From assembly GCA_001574975.1 (NCBI GenBank), contig KQ965789.1, positions 13,658 through 77,657 of the forward strand: a stretch of 64,000 nucleotides of DNA. Direction: 5' to 3'. Positions within the stretch are counted from its first letter, which is position 1. Each line of letters begins with the position of its first letter. Source of the stretch: Gonapodya prolifera JEL478 (taxonomy: Eukaryota > Monoblepharomycota > Monoblepharidomycetes > Monoblepharidales > Gonapodyaceae). Of the stretch, positions 32,777 to 43,358 are shown piece after piece. Under the pieces are notes generated by a model. The model was not told the DNA's origin. It saw only the letters and a list, made by a program, of their open reading frames with translations, and searched no databases. The translations under genes were made by a program, and so were the position numbers.

Positions 32777-33671
32777 CTAAAGCAAACCATCTGCCCTCGC
32801 CGCCCACAAGGCTGCTCCGACAGCCCCAGCAAGGTCTCCAACTATTGGAATGAATCTCAACAGTAGCCCTGAGACAACACCATATGTTGTGACGTCTCCG
32901 CGGTGCACGTCCATCCACGCCGCGACTTCAGAGACATTCCGAAGGATCCCACGTCGCTCGAGATAAGGAGAGAGATCATGGTATGAAGTCTCGCTTGCGG
33001 TAAGATAAGATGCAATCAATGGTCCGACGACGGGAATTGCGTAGAGTGGAAGGCAGAGAAGATTGATCACTGAAGCACGTAGACCGTGATACGGGACTGT
33101 CCCGAGTGAAACTGCCTCCGTAGAAGCCCCCGCCAATACGCCAGATATTCCCATGCTTATATTGTCCACATCAACCCCGTGAAGTTTCAGTACTTCCAAA
33201 ACGACAGTGGTCTTGAGATTGTGAAGCAAATTCCCTGCCACGAGTCGAGTGAGCAAAGCGCCCTCCAGTCCCACGATGAACACTGTCGCAATTGCAGAGG
33301 CGGCAAGGCGATTCCCCAGGACCCGCCTTCGTGCCGTTGCGGGGCGAAGGAAATGCCGGAAGAATGTCAGACTTTCGAAACCGCCGTACGTCGATCGGGA
33401 ATACTCACCTGGAAACACGTTTCTCGAAAAATTGTTTCTGAGGAGTGTAAATAAGAGCAAGGACCGGGATGATGCTGCCGAAGCCGCCTATTGTGCGAAG
33501 GGCCATGGAAGTGGGAATGCTCCTCGCGATGACGGGGGCTTTCAACAGGAGGTCGATGAGGCCAATGATGGGAAAAAATCCCGCTGGTAGAGCACGTAGG
33601 ATTTGGTTTGTGAGGATCATCGATTTGGAATAGCTTCTGTGGTCGAGAACGGAGAAATGTAAACTCAGCAT
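32777..33671 (-). CDS. Rrt8/EI24-like multi-pass membrane protein
   Basis: Polytopic membrane protein resembling the fungal Lds/Rrt8 (outer spore wall, lipid droplet) and EI24 group. The start at 33671 (MLSLHFSVLDHRSY) is followed by an amphipathic stretch and the helix GFFPIIGLIDLLLKAPVIAR. After an intron near 33405 come VFIVGLEGALLTRLVAGNL, the diagnostic INLLCLPLYAIPVVGPLIAS then YLTASETSYHDL, and the block VHRGDVTTYGVVSGLLLRFI followed by PIVGDLAGAVGAALWAA. The pattern of two glycine/proline-rich helices around a Tyr/His loop, then HRGDY-like plus helix and GAALWAA, is typical of the family. Length near 270 residues. It looks intact; the exact acceptor is approximate. Confidence 0.65.
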
Positions 33672-33830
33672 TTGACGTCACTCCAAACAGAGAGTTTCCC
33701 CAAATGGCAAATCCGAGGCCACACCCGATCTTACAACATGTATTCTGGCCTACAGCAAACCAAAATTTCATTCGTGTACTGCCCATAACATCTCCGTCAA
33801 CCGGATTGCCAACTCGTCCCTCCGCTTGAG

Positions 33831-34760
33831 CTAAACGGGCATTCTACCTTTCGGGCCCACGCTAAGCATCCCGAACTCCTTTCCCTCTATAGTGTCATTC
33901 ACGTCAAACTGGGAAATGACGTCGTACCGGCGAAGAAGGTGGCCGAGCACGATCCGGATCTCGTTGCAGGCAAAGTTCCGACGCAGGCAGTTACCAACGC
34001 GTGTATTATGGAATGTCACACAACTTCGATGGGAAGAGACGTGCCACCCACCGCGATCCCATTGAGGAAGGCATGAACGCTCTCTGGTTCAGCATGCCCG
34101 GTCCGTCATGCTCTGCCACGATGTCGCCGCGACTTCTTCTTTTCGATGGGAGGGACTGAAAGTGAACGCTTCTTCTTCTTTGACGAGGGTCGAACTTTCA
34201 AGCCATCGCTCGGAGGTACTTGTCAGATTGTTCCCTCACTTGAAGCTGGTATCAGTAGTTTGATAGTAACAAATGAGGGATTTGCAGAAAGCTCACCACT
34301 TGGGTTCCACTGTGCCACATACACGTTCGCTCGGATTACCGTACCTTTGGGAATACAAGCCGTCCTAGCCTTGCCGTCATGTCCCTTGACAAGTTGTTCG
34401 ATGTCCATTCTTGCCGTTCTCACCATGGCAGGGTGAAAAGACTTCAGTCGCAGCGCGTCCTTCACGCAGCCGTCAAACCACGGGAGCGTCTTCAGTCATG
34501 CGAGCGAAAGCAGCTCCTTCATTCCATTTGGAAACGTGGCATCGAGTTCTTTCCTTGGTCGATCCAGAGCAGTGGGGTTCTTCAGGAGAAACAGAAACTT
34601 CCACCCCATCGTATTTGACGTCGTCTCGGAGCCCGCCAAAAGGAAGATTCGAGCATGTACTCAGATCTCTTCGTCAGTGATAGGCTCCCCAGTCGTCGGG
34701 TCTCGGTGATCAAGAATGATTTAGAGGAAGTCATGCTTGGAAAACCTACATCCATAGTTC
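33831..34760 (-). pseudogene. cytochrome P450 relic
   Basis: Minus-strand pieces of a P450. The I-helix is FLLAGSETTSNTMGW, preceded by ILDHRDPTTGEPITDEE. The K-helix is CVKDALRLKSFHPAMVR, where ExxR has become DxxR. IPKGTVIRANVYVAQWNP follows. The heme-loop remnant is TRVGNCLRRNFACNEIRIVL, which keeps the Cys ligand and the following helix. In-frame stops lie before and after the TDEE segment and frames change between the K-helix and the heme loop, so it is inactive. The N-terminal half is not recognisable upstream. Confidence 0.75.
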
Positions 34761-35376
34761 GCGGCACTCAACAACAATAAGGAGAAAACCTGGGGAAGTG
34801 GTCTTACCTCACTATTCCGGTTCCCATCGACCTGTGGACATTCTGTGAGAACGAATCCTTTCCCGGCGCGCACCCACACCACTTCCAAAACGGAAACGCC
34901 AGACTGAGGCTTAAGTCGGCACATTGTGTAGTGGGTCGAACCACAGGTGACGGATGATGGACGCAATCCAGCGGCCCAGAAGGAAGAGAGCAAACGCAAG
35001 CGCGAGTGAGATGTGACAAAAGGTTCAGCGAGCTGGTGCGGGAGGTGTGACATGGAGCAGCTGAAGCAGCAAAGATGAGCAAATGTTGGCAGGGAAGTGG
35101 CAGAGTTTAGCCGCGGTTCAAAAAGCAGTCACAAGAAGAAAGAACACGCTCAGCAAGCTGGAATTAATTTTCTAAACGACATTGCATCGGCCATACTCGT
35201 GGGTCAATAAACTTTACATTCCAACACCTACTACTCGCTCTAGAAATCTCTAATTTCTAGTTGTAAATGCGTCGATCCTGACATAATCCAATCATACAGC
35301 TTCTCGGCTCGATCGTTATTGACTCGTCTTCTCTCGCATCTCTCATCTCCCCTGCCAGGTGACAGTCGGCTCCCGG
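34761..35376. other. no supported gene
   Basis: About 615 bases between the P450 remnant and the phosphatase. It may hold unrecognisable N-terminal P450 sequence. Open frames conflict with each other. Confidence 0.4.
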
Positions 35377-37378
35377 CTACACCTTGCACCCTTCCTCCCA
35401 CTCCCGATCCCCCATTCGGACTGCTCCCACCACATCCTTCAAAAAGCTCTGAAGTTCGCACAAGGAAGGGTCCGTGGGGTGTCGCGCGATGCACGCCGAC
35501 AGGGTGAGTGGTTTCAGGTTGTGCAGGATTCGCACGTAGTGTGGTGCGGGGTGGGGTGGGGATGGTGGGTCAGATTTTGTAATGGTGGGCGAAGATTTCG
35601 AAGTCGAAGGCGGGGACGGGTTAGTGGAGGGTTTCCAGTTGAGGACGGAATGGCGGGCGCTGTATGGGCGGGTTTCGACAGGCGTTGGAGTGGCGGAGCT
35701 CGCGAGAGATGGCACAGACGACGTGTCTTCGAGCAGCTCGAAGATAACCTAGCGCCAATAGCAACACAATGTTGAGTTGGGGTGCAGCTAATACAATCAC
35801 AGGAGAAACTCACGTTTGATCCGAATTCGGGCCAGTTTCCGTCCCACGCTTTGAGCGAAATAAGGAGCGGTGCGATCGTCCTAACAGTATGAACAACGAA
35901 TGAAGTCAGGTCAATTGGTTCTGCGGACCGCGGTGATCGCGATCGGGAAGGACCCACAACACTCACGCGTCATGCCCACTCCATATCGCCACTTTCTCCG
36001 CCGCGCTCTCCCTTTGCCCAACAGATACATGATGATCATCCACGGGAACAGCAGGCTTCAGTCCAGCAGCGGCCTCGATGCGGTTCGTGATGCGGTTCAC
36101 AAGACGGCCCATGGAGAGGCGGGTGGATTCGAGGGACCCACAAAACGCCTTTTGGTGCAATTCGGCCAGGGAAGTGATAAATATACGCCACAACGGAGTG
36201 GGGTCGTTCTTGGACTCACCCCGTACCACACTCCCGCAAGAACCCTTCCCATGTCCGTGACGGCTTCCTTCGATACCCCAGGTAAGGTGCCCTTGCCATC
36301 GCCCATGAGGCACGCATTGGCGTCGTATAGATCGTGATGGGTAGCGCGGGTCTTGAACCGTTCTGCCTCCTCCTTGCCCCGGGGGATGATGACGGCGTCG
36401 GGGTCGATGTACTGAGGGTACGCGCGTTCAATGGCCGACAGCTGTGGTCGTGCGGACTTTTCGAACTGTGCATTGAAGGAAGCGTAGAGGGTTTGCAGGC
36501 GAGCACAGGTTGAGGGCGGGTTGTAGATGAATTCAGTCTCCATGGGGCGGACGTGGATGGTCAGGTTCAGGCCCGCGCGACGGAGCGACGCGGGGTAGAG
36601 CCCCGCAAGAAGGTACTGCGTCGATTCCATGACGCGAGCGTAGTCGCTACTTTGGACGTGGAGGAGGCCATCGGTCGAGTCCAGCTTCGGGGGCAGGAAT
36701 CCCGTGTGCGCCACGTATCGCTCTCGGAGCAGGGTTCCGATACTTTGCAAGTGCGTTTTGCCACTGTCGGTGAGTTGGCCGAGGTCGCACGTTCCCGGTG
36801 AGTGCTGGATTCGGTCGAGCGCGTGCACGAGGTGGCGGTACGCCCAGGAGGATTTGTAGAAGGGCTCGCCGTGCTCCCCGACGCGTGATCCCCCGCGCTC
36901 CTCGTAGAAGGAGTGGATTGGGATGGGTCGCTCATGGAAGGGGAAAGACGATTCTGCAGCGGGAGCCGGGTCCGACGACACGTGCCCGGAAGCATTGCCG
37001 TTTCCGACCCCATCATTCCCGACTTTCATTCCCGTCCCACCAATGTTGGGATCGTAGTGTGCCTTGCCCTCGCGGGCGACGCTGAGCAGCTCCTGCGCGA
37101 GAAGGCGGGAATGGAGGGTTGGGGCGAGTGCGCAGGAGCGCGAAAAGACGTCCGATGGCATCCAGCGCAGGGAAAACTCGCGTGCGGGAGTGCGTGCGCC
37201 TGGAGAAGTGAGAGTGATCGTGAGTGCATCCGTGGTGTGATGGGAAGTACATGAATATGGCATTTGGGACATGCAAAGCGAGCTCACCGTGTCTGTGCAC
37301 GATCTGGACGCTTTTCAGCTTCAAGTGCTGCGGATACAGCGAGTCCAAGTCCGCTCCACGTTCCATCTGCGCGGCCAT
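35377..37378 (-). CDS. histidine acid phosphatase (ACP6/PXYLP1-like)
   Basis: Branch-2 histidine phosphatase. Exon 1 starts at ATG 37378 (MAAQMERGADLDSLYPQHLK) and carries VQIVHRHG, completed after the intron by ARTPAREF to give the catalytic RHGxRxP. The large exon 2 (37199 to about 36207) has QLTDSGKTHLQSIGTLLRER, YVHxG-like and DYARVMESTQYLLAGLYP. An intron of about 72 bases then joins WYG to AFCGSLESTRLS. Exon 3 ends KVAIWSGHDA, and exon 4 continues TIAPLLISLKAWDGNWPEFG, giving the proton-donor HD motif in SGHD-ATIAPLL. The last exon adds VIFELLEDT and a Ser/Pro-rich insert, ending near 35377. No signal peptide is evident, in keeping with intracellular members that act on lysophosphatidate or phosphosugars; the substrate is not determined. 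Confidence 0.85.
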
Positions 37379-38377
37379 CGCGTTGCACTGCACGGGCGAC
37401 GAGGTCACTGTGCCACCATGTTCATCCGGCCAGCTTAATCATTAGGTCGAATCCACCCCCCACTCACGACGCGCGCAAGGTCTCCGATTTCCTCATGTGC
37501 GTGCACCGTGTGCGTATGTGCGGTCGCGTGGTTGCATCTTTAAGATGGTCACGTCGTGCGTTGTGATGGAATTGGGGAATTTAATTTCGGCCCATTTGAT
37601 CGAGCCGATTCCAAAATAAATGCAAACGCGACCAAGACCCAATCTTGAAAGGGTCGGCACTCTATGACACACCTGGCAAACGACATATGTACACTGTCCT
37701 TTGGTTCGCCATAATCTGGTCTGACTTCTGTTCGCGACCGTCCACTACATTCTCCGAAAATGGAACGAAGAAAAGCACGACGTACCTCAAGTGAAGTTTA
37801 AAATCACGCTTATATGTATCCTTACCAATGGAAGCATTTGGTGGAGGTGTTGCGCCGCGGCTATCGAGGCATATAGTACTCCCGCGAAGCAAAACTCCCC
37901 GACATCTTGACGAGAAACATGGAGCAAACAAGTAACGCCACTGCGTGGTTCAGATAGCACCATTAATCGAACGGGGGTTTCGGGGGGGGGGGGGGGGAGA
38001 TCCAACCCCCCGTTGAAGATCCCGACCCCTAACCAAACTGAACTGTTCGCTACCAATACCAAGATTCAGGGCCACACGGGATCAAATCTGCAGATCGCAT
38101 AACGTGGACTCACTCGTGGTGACGTGCTACTCTGGTCCGGATCAACCCCGGAAGCAAAGACGACAGACGTCCCGTATATTAGCACTCAAGGACTCTGAGG
38201 ACCAGCGGGACTCCCACCGTAAGGACGAGCCACTCACTCGTGAGGGACGTTTTCCCAAAGCAACTACCGGACAGAAGGTAATGTGAACACCAAGCGGGTG
38301 GTATTGGTTGAGATGGGGGCGCTAACCACGACTCAAGGTCTTAGGCGCTGGGGGTCGCTTTCTCAAGCGAGCACAGA
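37379..38377. other. 1 kb without a supported gene
   Basis: Divergent promoter space between the phosphatase and the zinc-finger gene. A run of about 17 G lies at 37981-37997. Small open frames on the minus strand (37662-38062) have no recognisable motif. Confidence 0.45.
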
Positions 38378-39511
38378 TTGACGTCCCCTTCCAGCGTCCA
38401 TACCCACCCAAACACGGCGTCCCCCTCGATGAAAGCTCCATCCGTCGCGTCCCGGAGCCGGCGCAAATCAGACGAAACGACAGGAGGATTCCCTGGCCGT
38501 GGAATGATTCAGATTCACGTCCTGGAGGGAGCCGTGAACGCGTCGAGCCACAAGCGAAGCACGCGAGAGCGGACGTATCAGTGCCTGGACTGCAGGAAGC
38601 TATTTACGAGAAAAGGTTCGTGGACAGTCAATGGTTGGTGTGGCGAACGCGGAGATGAGCTCAATTGTCGTCAATCACATTCAGATGTGATGAATCGACA
38701 CCGCCAACGGACGTGCTCGGACGGGCTCCGACGGACTGAGGAGAATCAAGGCACCGACACGAATATTTCGTGCTAGCAAAATGTGGGAATGCCTCCATTG
38801 AGTCCGGCCGGGGCTGGTGCATTAACAACATCTGGCGCCAGTTCTTCAGGCCGAGCAAGCGAGCATAGATTTCCAGAGAGTAGAAGTTCACGTGAGCATT
38901 CAAAATTTCGCTTCAGATTTCGTGTTCTGACGTCGAGCGCACAAGACGACGACGCCGGGCAGCCACGGACGCAACCTCATCATTCAGCTGTGCATGTGCA
39001 GGAGGATCCACCCGGCCAAGACCGCCGAGCACCTACCGACATCGCACAGTCGCCTCATCCTCCTCCTCCGTTCCACCCGTCGCGGCCACTGTCATATTCG
39101 TTCCACTTCCCACAAGCGCCACGCCAATCCAGTGCACCTTCCATCCCATCCACGCCTGTATTTCCGACCTCCGAGATAGGGAGTCGTCCGCCAGCGCCAT
39201 TCCCGGAGCCTCTCATTAAGTTGCCCGAGCCGAAAGTATCGTTTCTTTACGGTTCTGAGCGTGTGTCGAACGAACGGTCCCAAATGTTCCCCGTCTGGCT
39301 CTTCATCGTGATCAGCTTCATTCTGGGTGAAGCTATCCCCTCGGCGCACGCACTTGAATCGCCATCGGAGCCCGGAGGGCGCCGATCGACGTTGATGAGT
39401 CCCGCTCGCTCGCTGATTCATTCCGGGGAAAGAGAGCTTCGGACATACTTGCGTTTTTACAGTCCGAAACCTGCCACCTGCCTGGCAGCCCGGTTACATG
39501 TGAACCAATAG
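38378..39511 (+). CDS. single zinc-finger protein with Pro/Ser-rich tail (probable transcription factor)
   Basis: The start at 38378 gives a basic Ser-rich N-terminus (SRSRRKSDE) and RTYQCLDCRKLFTRK. A phase-1 intron (donor GTTCGT near 38616, acceptor CACATTCAG) joins it to DVMNRHRQRTC, making a finger of the form C-x2-C-x12-H-x4-C, a C2HC variant of C2H2. The following frame stops after about 20 residues unless a second intron leads into the long open frame to 39511, which is Pro/Ser-rich (PPPPFHPSRPLSYSFHFP) with LIKLPEPKVSFLYGSERV. I include that frame as the likely second half; the junction is a guess. DNA binding is inferred from the finger only. Confidence 0.5.
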
Positions 39512-39642
39512 CTCAAGAGATCCGCCTCTTCATATACTAATATATTGCATCGGTGGAACACTTGAATACGATGAGTCGGACTTCGGGAGTCGGAGCGTCA
39601 TCGATGAGGGGCATTCTAACTGGACGGAGGCAGACGCTTGAG

Positions 39643-40853
39643 GCACACTTTACATCCAAGGAAAACGATGGACGAGCATCTCGCCACGTAGTCAGTGTGC
39701 AGTGCAAGTCGTCGCGCTGCATAGCGTGGGTCCGTCTCGAACGCATTTGTCGTCGAAAGGACCACACTGATGGCAGACAAGTCCCCTTTCCTGGACACTC
39801 CAACAGTACTTGGATAACTGCGGCTCGTTCGACATTATGGTGCCATTGATGCTTGAAATTGCTCGAGAAAGGCACCCGGAAGTAACCTGGGATATCGTCT
39901 GCTTAGATGTGAGTGACCAAACTCCGACACACAAATTCGATCGCAATCTCATGGTCCGAAACACGTCTGGATCCAAGCAGCTGGTCACGGACGATCTGAC
40001 TACGAACAATCCGGAAACTACCTCCTTCATCGCCAGTGAGTCTGATATTGCTGTTCCTGGAAATGAACTTGAGCATCACATTACTTCATGAAACCCGGTC
40101 TCCTATCCGGTCTCCGCGTGCTCAAGTGTCTATGACGTGTTCAAGGTCGTGAAACAATAAGTATTACCGAATGCACCATCCCTCCTCAAAGATCCTTACC
40201 CGATCTTTCCACTTCGGCCCTGCAGACTAGGCTGCACTCGCCCCCACCTCCTCGGACGCAGCACGGGCTCCTCCAATCTCTCCGTTCTAGCTGGCACCTT
40301 CCCCTCCCTTCCTGCCTCACTCACGTTTCTCGACAACTACGGTCCCCTCGCGCTTCCCGATCCCGAAGTTCCCTCGAACCTTCGCTCCTACATCGAGGCG
40401 CACGAGCGCGCGAGCCGCAAAGCCCGATTCCCCACCGTAGATCACGCCATCGCTGTTCGGAGCGACGCCAAAGCGATCATTTCCGTCTCGCCGGGCACTG
40501 CACGGATCTTGTGTGAGCGAGGACTCGTGGAAGTCCGCGACGACGAGATTGGAGCCACCGCTTATTCATGGTCATCCGACGCCAAACTGATGGTCCCGAA
40601 CGCCGTAGATCTGTGCAGCACCGAAGCTGCGGCAGAGTCGCTCTTGAGAGCGATCCCGTGCCCTGTTCAGATCATTGCCGGGACACAGAGCTTCTATAGG
40701 ACGGAACGGCGAAGGGAGAGGGTGAGGGAGAGAGTAAAGCTGCATGCACATTCGCTGGGAAGTGATAAATTTCTGGTTCGTGAAGGCTCGTGTGATGAGA
40801 TGGCTCGCTTGCCGAACCCTGACCTCCCACGTTATCGGCGCGCTGTTCTATAA
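39643..40853 (+). CDS. alpha/beta hydrolase (SERHL-like)
   Basis: Serine-hydrolase-like alpha/beta fold protein. The exon up to 39725 reads YIQGKRWTSI and QCAVQVVALHS. A phase-0 intron (GTGGGT...CAACAG) joins YLDNCGSFDIMVPLM, matching the family motif ALHGWLDNxGSFD. VTWDIVCLD precedes the next donor. A small exon with VYDVFKV is probable near 40120. The last exon has a nucleophile elbow GRSTGS (GxSxG), then LAGTFPSLPASLTFLDNYGP and the cap region, then IPCPVQIIAGTQSFY, ending at 40853. The start codon and the middle junctions are uncertain. The usual HxxxP loop for the last catalytic His is plausibly VKLHAHSLGSDKF. Confidence 0.65.
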
Positions 40854-41317
40854 AATGTTGACTATGGATCACTTTGGTTTCAGCACCACCTTATTGACGG
40901 CACGCACCATCTTCACCTCGAAGGCAATGACTCCCCTCGGCGTTGCGCGGAGCTTGCAGTTTCGTCTATCGTGGATTCCAAAGACGTCCAAAATTAATGT
41001 GTAATAAATACGTTTGTCACCATGCAGACCCGACGCGGGAACCCGACCGAGAACTCAGCGTAATATGCGGTACAGTCCGTTTATTGATGCGGGAACGCAT
41101 TGAATTCGATCCAACCCAAGGCAAGCAGACTGCGCAGTTGTGGTGCTCCATCGTTTGCCCCAATCAGCGACGAACAAGTTGCGACAATAGCAATCCAGAG
41201 AAAAACAATTGCATTTTCAACATATTTCCAGATACAAGATCACATGGATAAGAAAGTAATCAACGATATTAACAGCGGACACTCGGTCACGCATCCAGCC
41301 CTGTGAGTCACCAATGG
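40854..41317. other. intergenic between convergent genes
   Basis: About 460 bases of 3' flanks. No gene seen. Confidence 0.4.
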
Positions 41318-41820
41318 CTAATCGTGACCATGGTCTTCGGACTCGTCACATTCGACATCACTGGCATGGTCAAAAGGGTCAGGGTAAAGCTCACAGCGTG
41401 CAATAGCCCAATCGTCTAAGATTGAGCACGGGTTGATCTGAAACTAAAGCATATACGAATACCATGAGATATGACAAGAATTCACGTCCAAAAGCTTAGA
41501 GGACGCTCACCTTGGTCTTGACAGGGTTCATGCGACATGCGGGGAAGAACTTGCATCGTTTGATCACACGGCAGTCATGACGTACCATATGACCGCTACA
41601 ACAAGATTACGCAGTAAGATAGCATCACAAGTATGTAACACATGGAGCTTACCAATCCAAAACGTATGCGCCACCTCGCCAGAGGGAACGGGTTCGTCGA
41701 GCGAGCGATCGACACGATGAGTTTGTGTTTGTGCTGGTTCCGTTTTCTGAAGTTTTCCAGCCGGGCGAGTGCGGGGGTGGCTCTGCTCAGAACACCTGGG
41801 ATTCAAAAAGAGACGGATCA
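41318..41820 (-). CDS. small Cys/His-rich hypothetical protein
   Basis: A minus-strand set of exons with good GTAAGC, GTGAGC and TTGTAG, TTTCAG sites. The central exon reads CGHMVRHDCRVIKRCKFFPA followed by CRMNPVKTK; the last reads INPCSILDDWAIARCELYPD, PFDHASDVECDESEDHGHD and stops at 41318. The spacing of Cys and His suggests a zinc-binding fold and CKFFPAC recalls CCCH fingers, but the match is too short to name. The 5' end is not resolved. It may be a short gene or the end of a longer one. Confidence 0.35.
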
Positions 41821-43358
41821 ACGTACCGAGGACTAATGAGACAGCAGCAGTAGCTCAGTGAGAAGGCGATGGATCCCCTCGTCTTCCTTGAACGAGAAGC
41901 TTCTGCGACTGTTCTCTTGGTACTCCGGTGATTGCTCCCACTGATCATGTCTGAAACGGGGGTTCGGATTCTACCGACAACGACGATAGCGCAACGACGA
42001 CGAACGTGAAACAATTATAGTCAACGGTATAGTCTTCGCACGGCCACCCTCATTCCCAAATACCGGAACATGATGAGGGTCCCGTCGGGAGGTTGCGTAG
42101 TTCCGATTACGTGTCGTTGGCATATCGAACCAATCTCGTTCCCTTCCCGTTCTTGATCACACTGCTGCTCCCTGGGTAATATTTCCGAAATGATTTCGAG
42201 CCCCCCGAAGACTCTGAAGCTTGTCTGTTAGCGTTTGGATGATGTTCGAGAACAGCATCGTCGCACTCACGTCACGTTTTGTATGTTCCACTTCTTTTCT
42301 CCATTATGCATCTTTGTCTCGTCCGCACATTCCACTTTCCTTTGTCCGAGTTCCTCGAAGCCCGGGGCACGCTTACCCCGCAATGGAAGCGAAAGTGCAC
42401 CAAAGTTGACGTTACTTCCTCGGCGAAATCAAAGAAAGCTTGGAAGACGAAGGTGGTGTGAACTCGGCGGCAAATTTGCCACTTGTTTGGGCACACGTTT
42501 TGCTCCTCCATTTCGAAGAGCTGCACCTGGGACCATCAGCGGCATTGGAAGCACATAGTGGTCCTCCCACGTCACACTATTGATATCCTCACGACCGGTT
42601 GGTCAAAATTGGCCTTTTGTGTTCCGATCGTTGGTCGGGGCGGTTGGGTTGCCGGGTGGACAAATGACGGAGAGAAAAGCGGTCGACAAAATTCCAAAGA
42701 AGCTCCTGTCCAACGAGAAAACCTTGCTCCCAAACGAAAATCGATGCGATCCAGTCTTCGAATCCTCCTCTTGCCGGGAGACGGGGTCGGGGAATGGTGG
42801 CGTCCGGGACTTCCAGTTCAAGACCTCGTCGAAGCTCTCGAGGGAGCATCATCAACTTTGTCTGGTTGAAGGTTTGTAGGAAAGTAAATCGCCGGGGAGC
42901 ACCTTCCGCTTCTGCGCCACGTCAGCTTAAGACTCTCCAGAGGGCGATATCTTTTAAGAATGAAAGGAGTTTGATATCGGTCACAACCTGGCAAGCTATG
43001 CTACATTCCTATCAGCTCATTTAACCAGTTACACATTCACATTTCACTGCCGAATGACAGAGTTGCAAAACCAATAGAGTCGAGATACGGGACACAAGCA
43101 TCTCGATGGAAGCATATTTTGGGATTACTAACTGGCAGGCTCCACCGACCGGTTGAATGCCGACGATGTCGGGCTTACAAACTAGGAACATCATACCCAA
43201 CGTACACAGGTGGAATGCTTCACGAAACCAGCCCAGGCTCAGAAAAGTGCAAAGACTCAGACACTTTCATCGGCGTAAAAATCATGCAGTGGTATGGTAC
43301 ACGTGAACATGTTCCAGCAAAATACTAGATATTCTTCCGGTGCATGAGTGACCACCGC
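41821..43358. other. 1.5 kb, no gene model
   Basis: At 42272-42860 minus-strand frames look weakly protein-like (FAEEVTSTLVHFRFHCG before a GTAAGC donor), but the frames do not join into one model. 43040-43358 is the 3' flank of the F-box/ankyrin-like gene. Confidence 0.35.
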
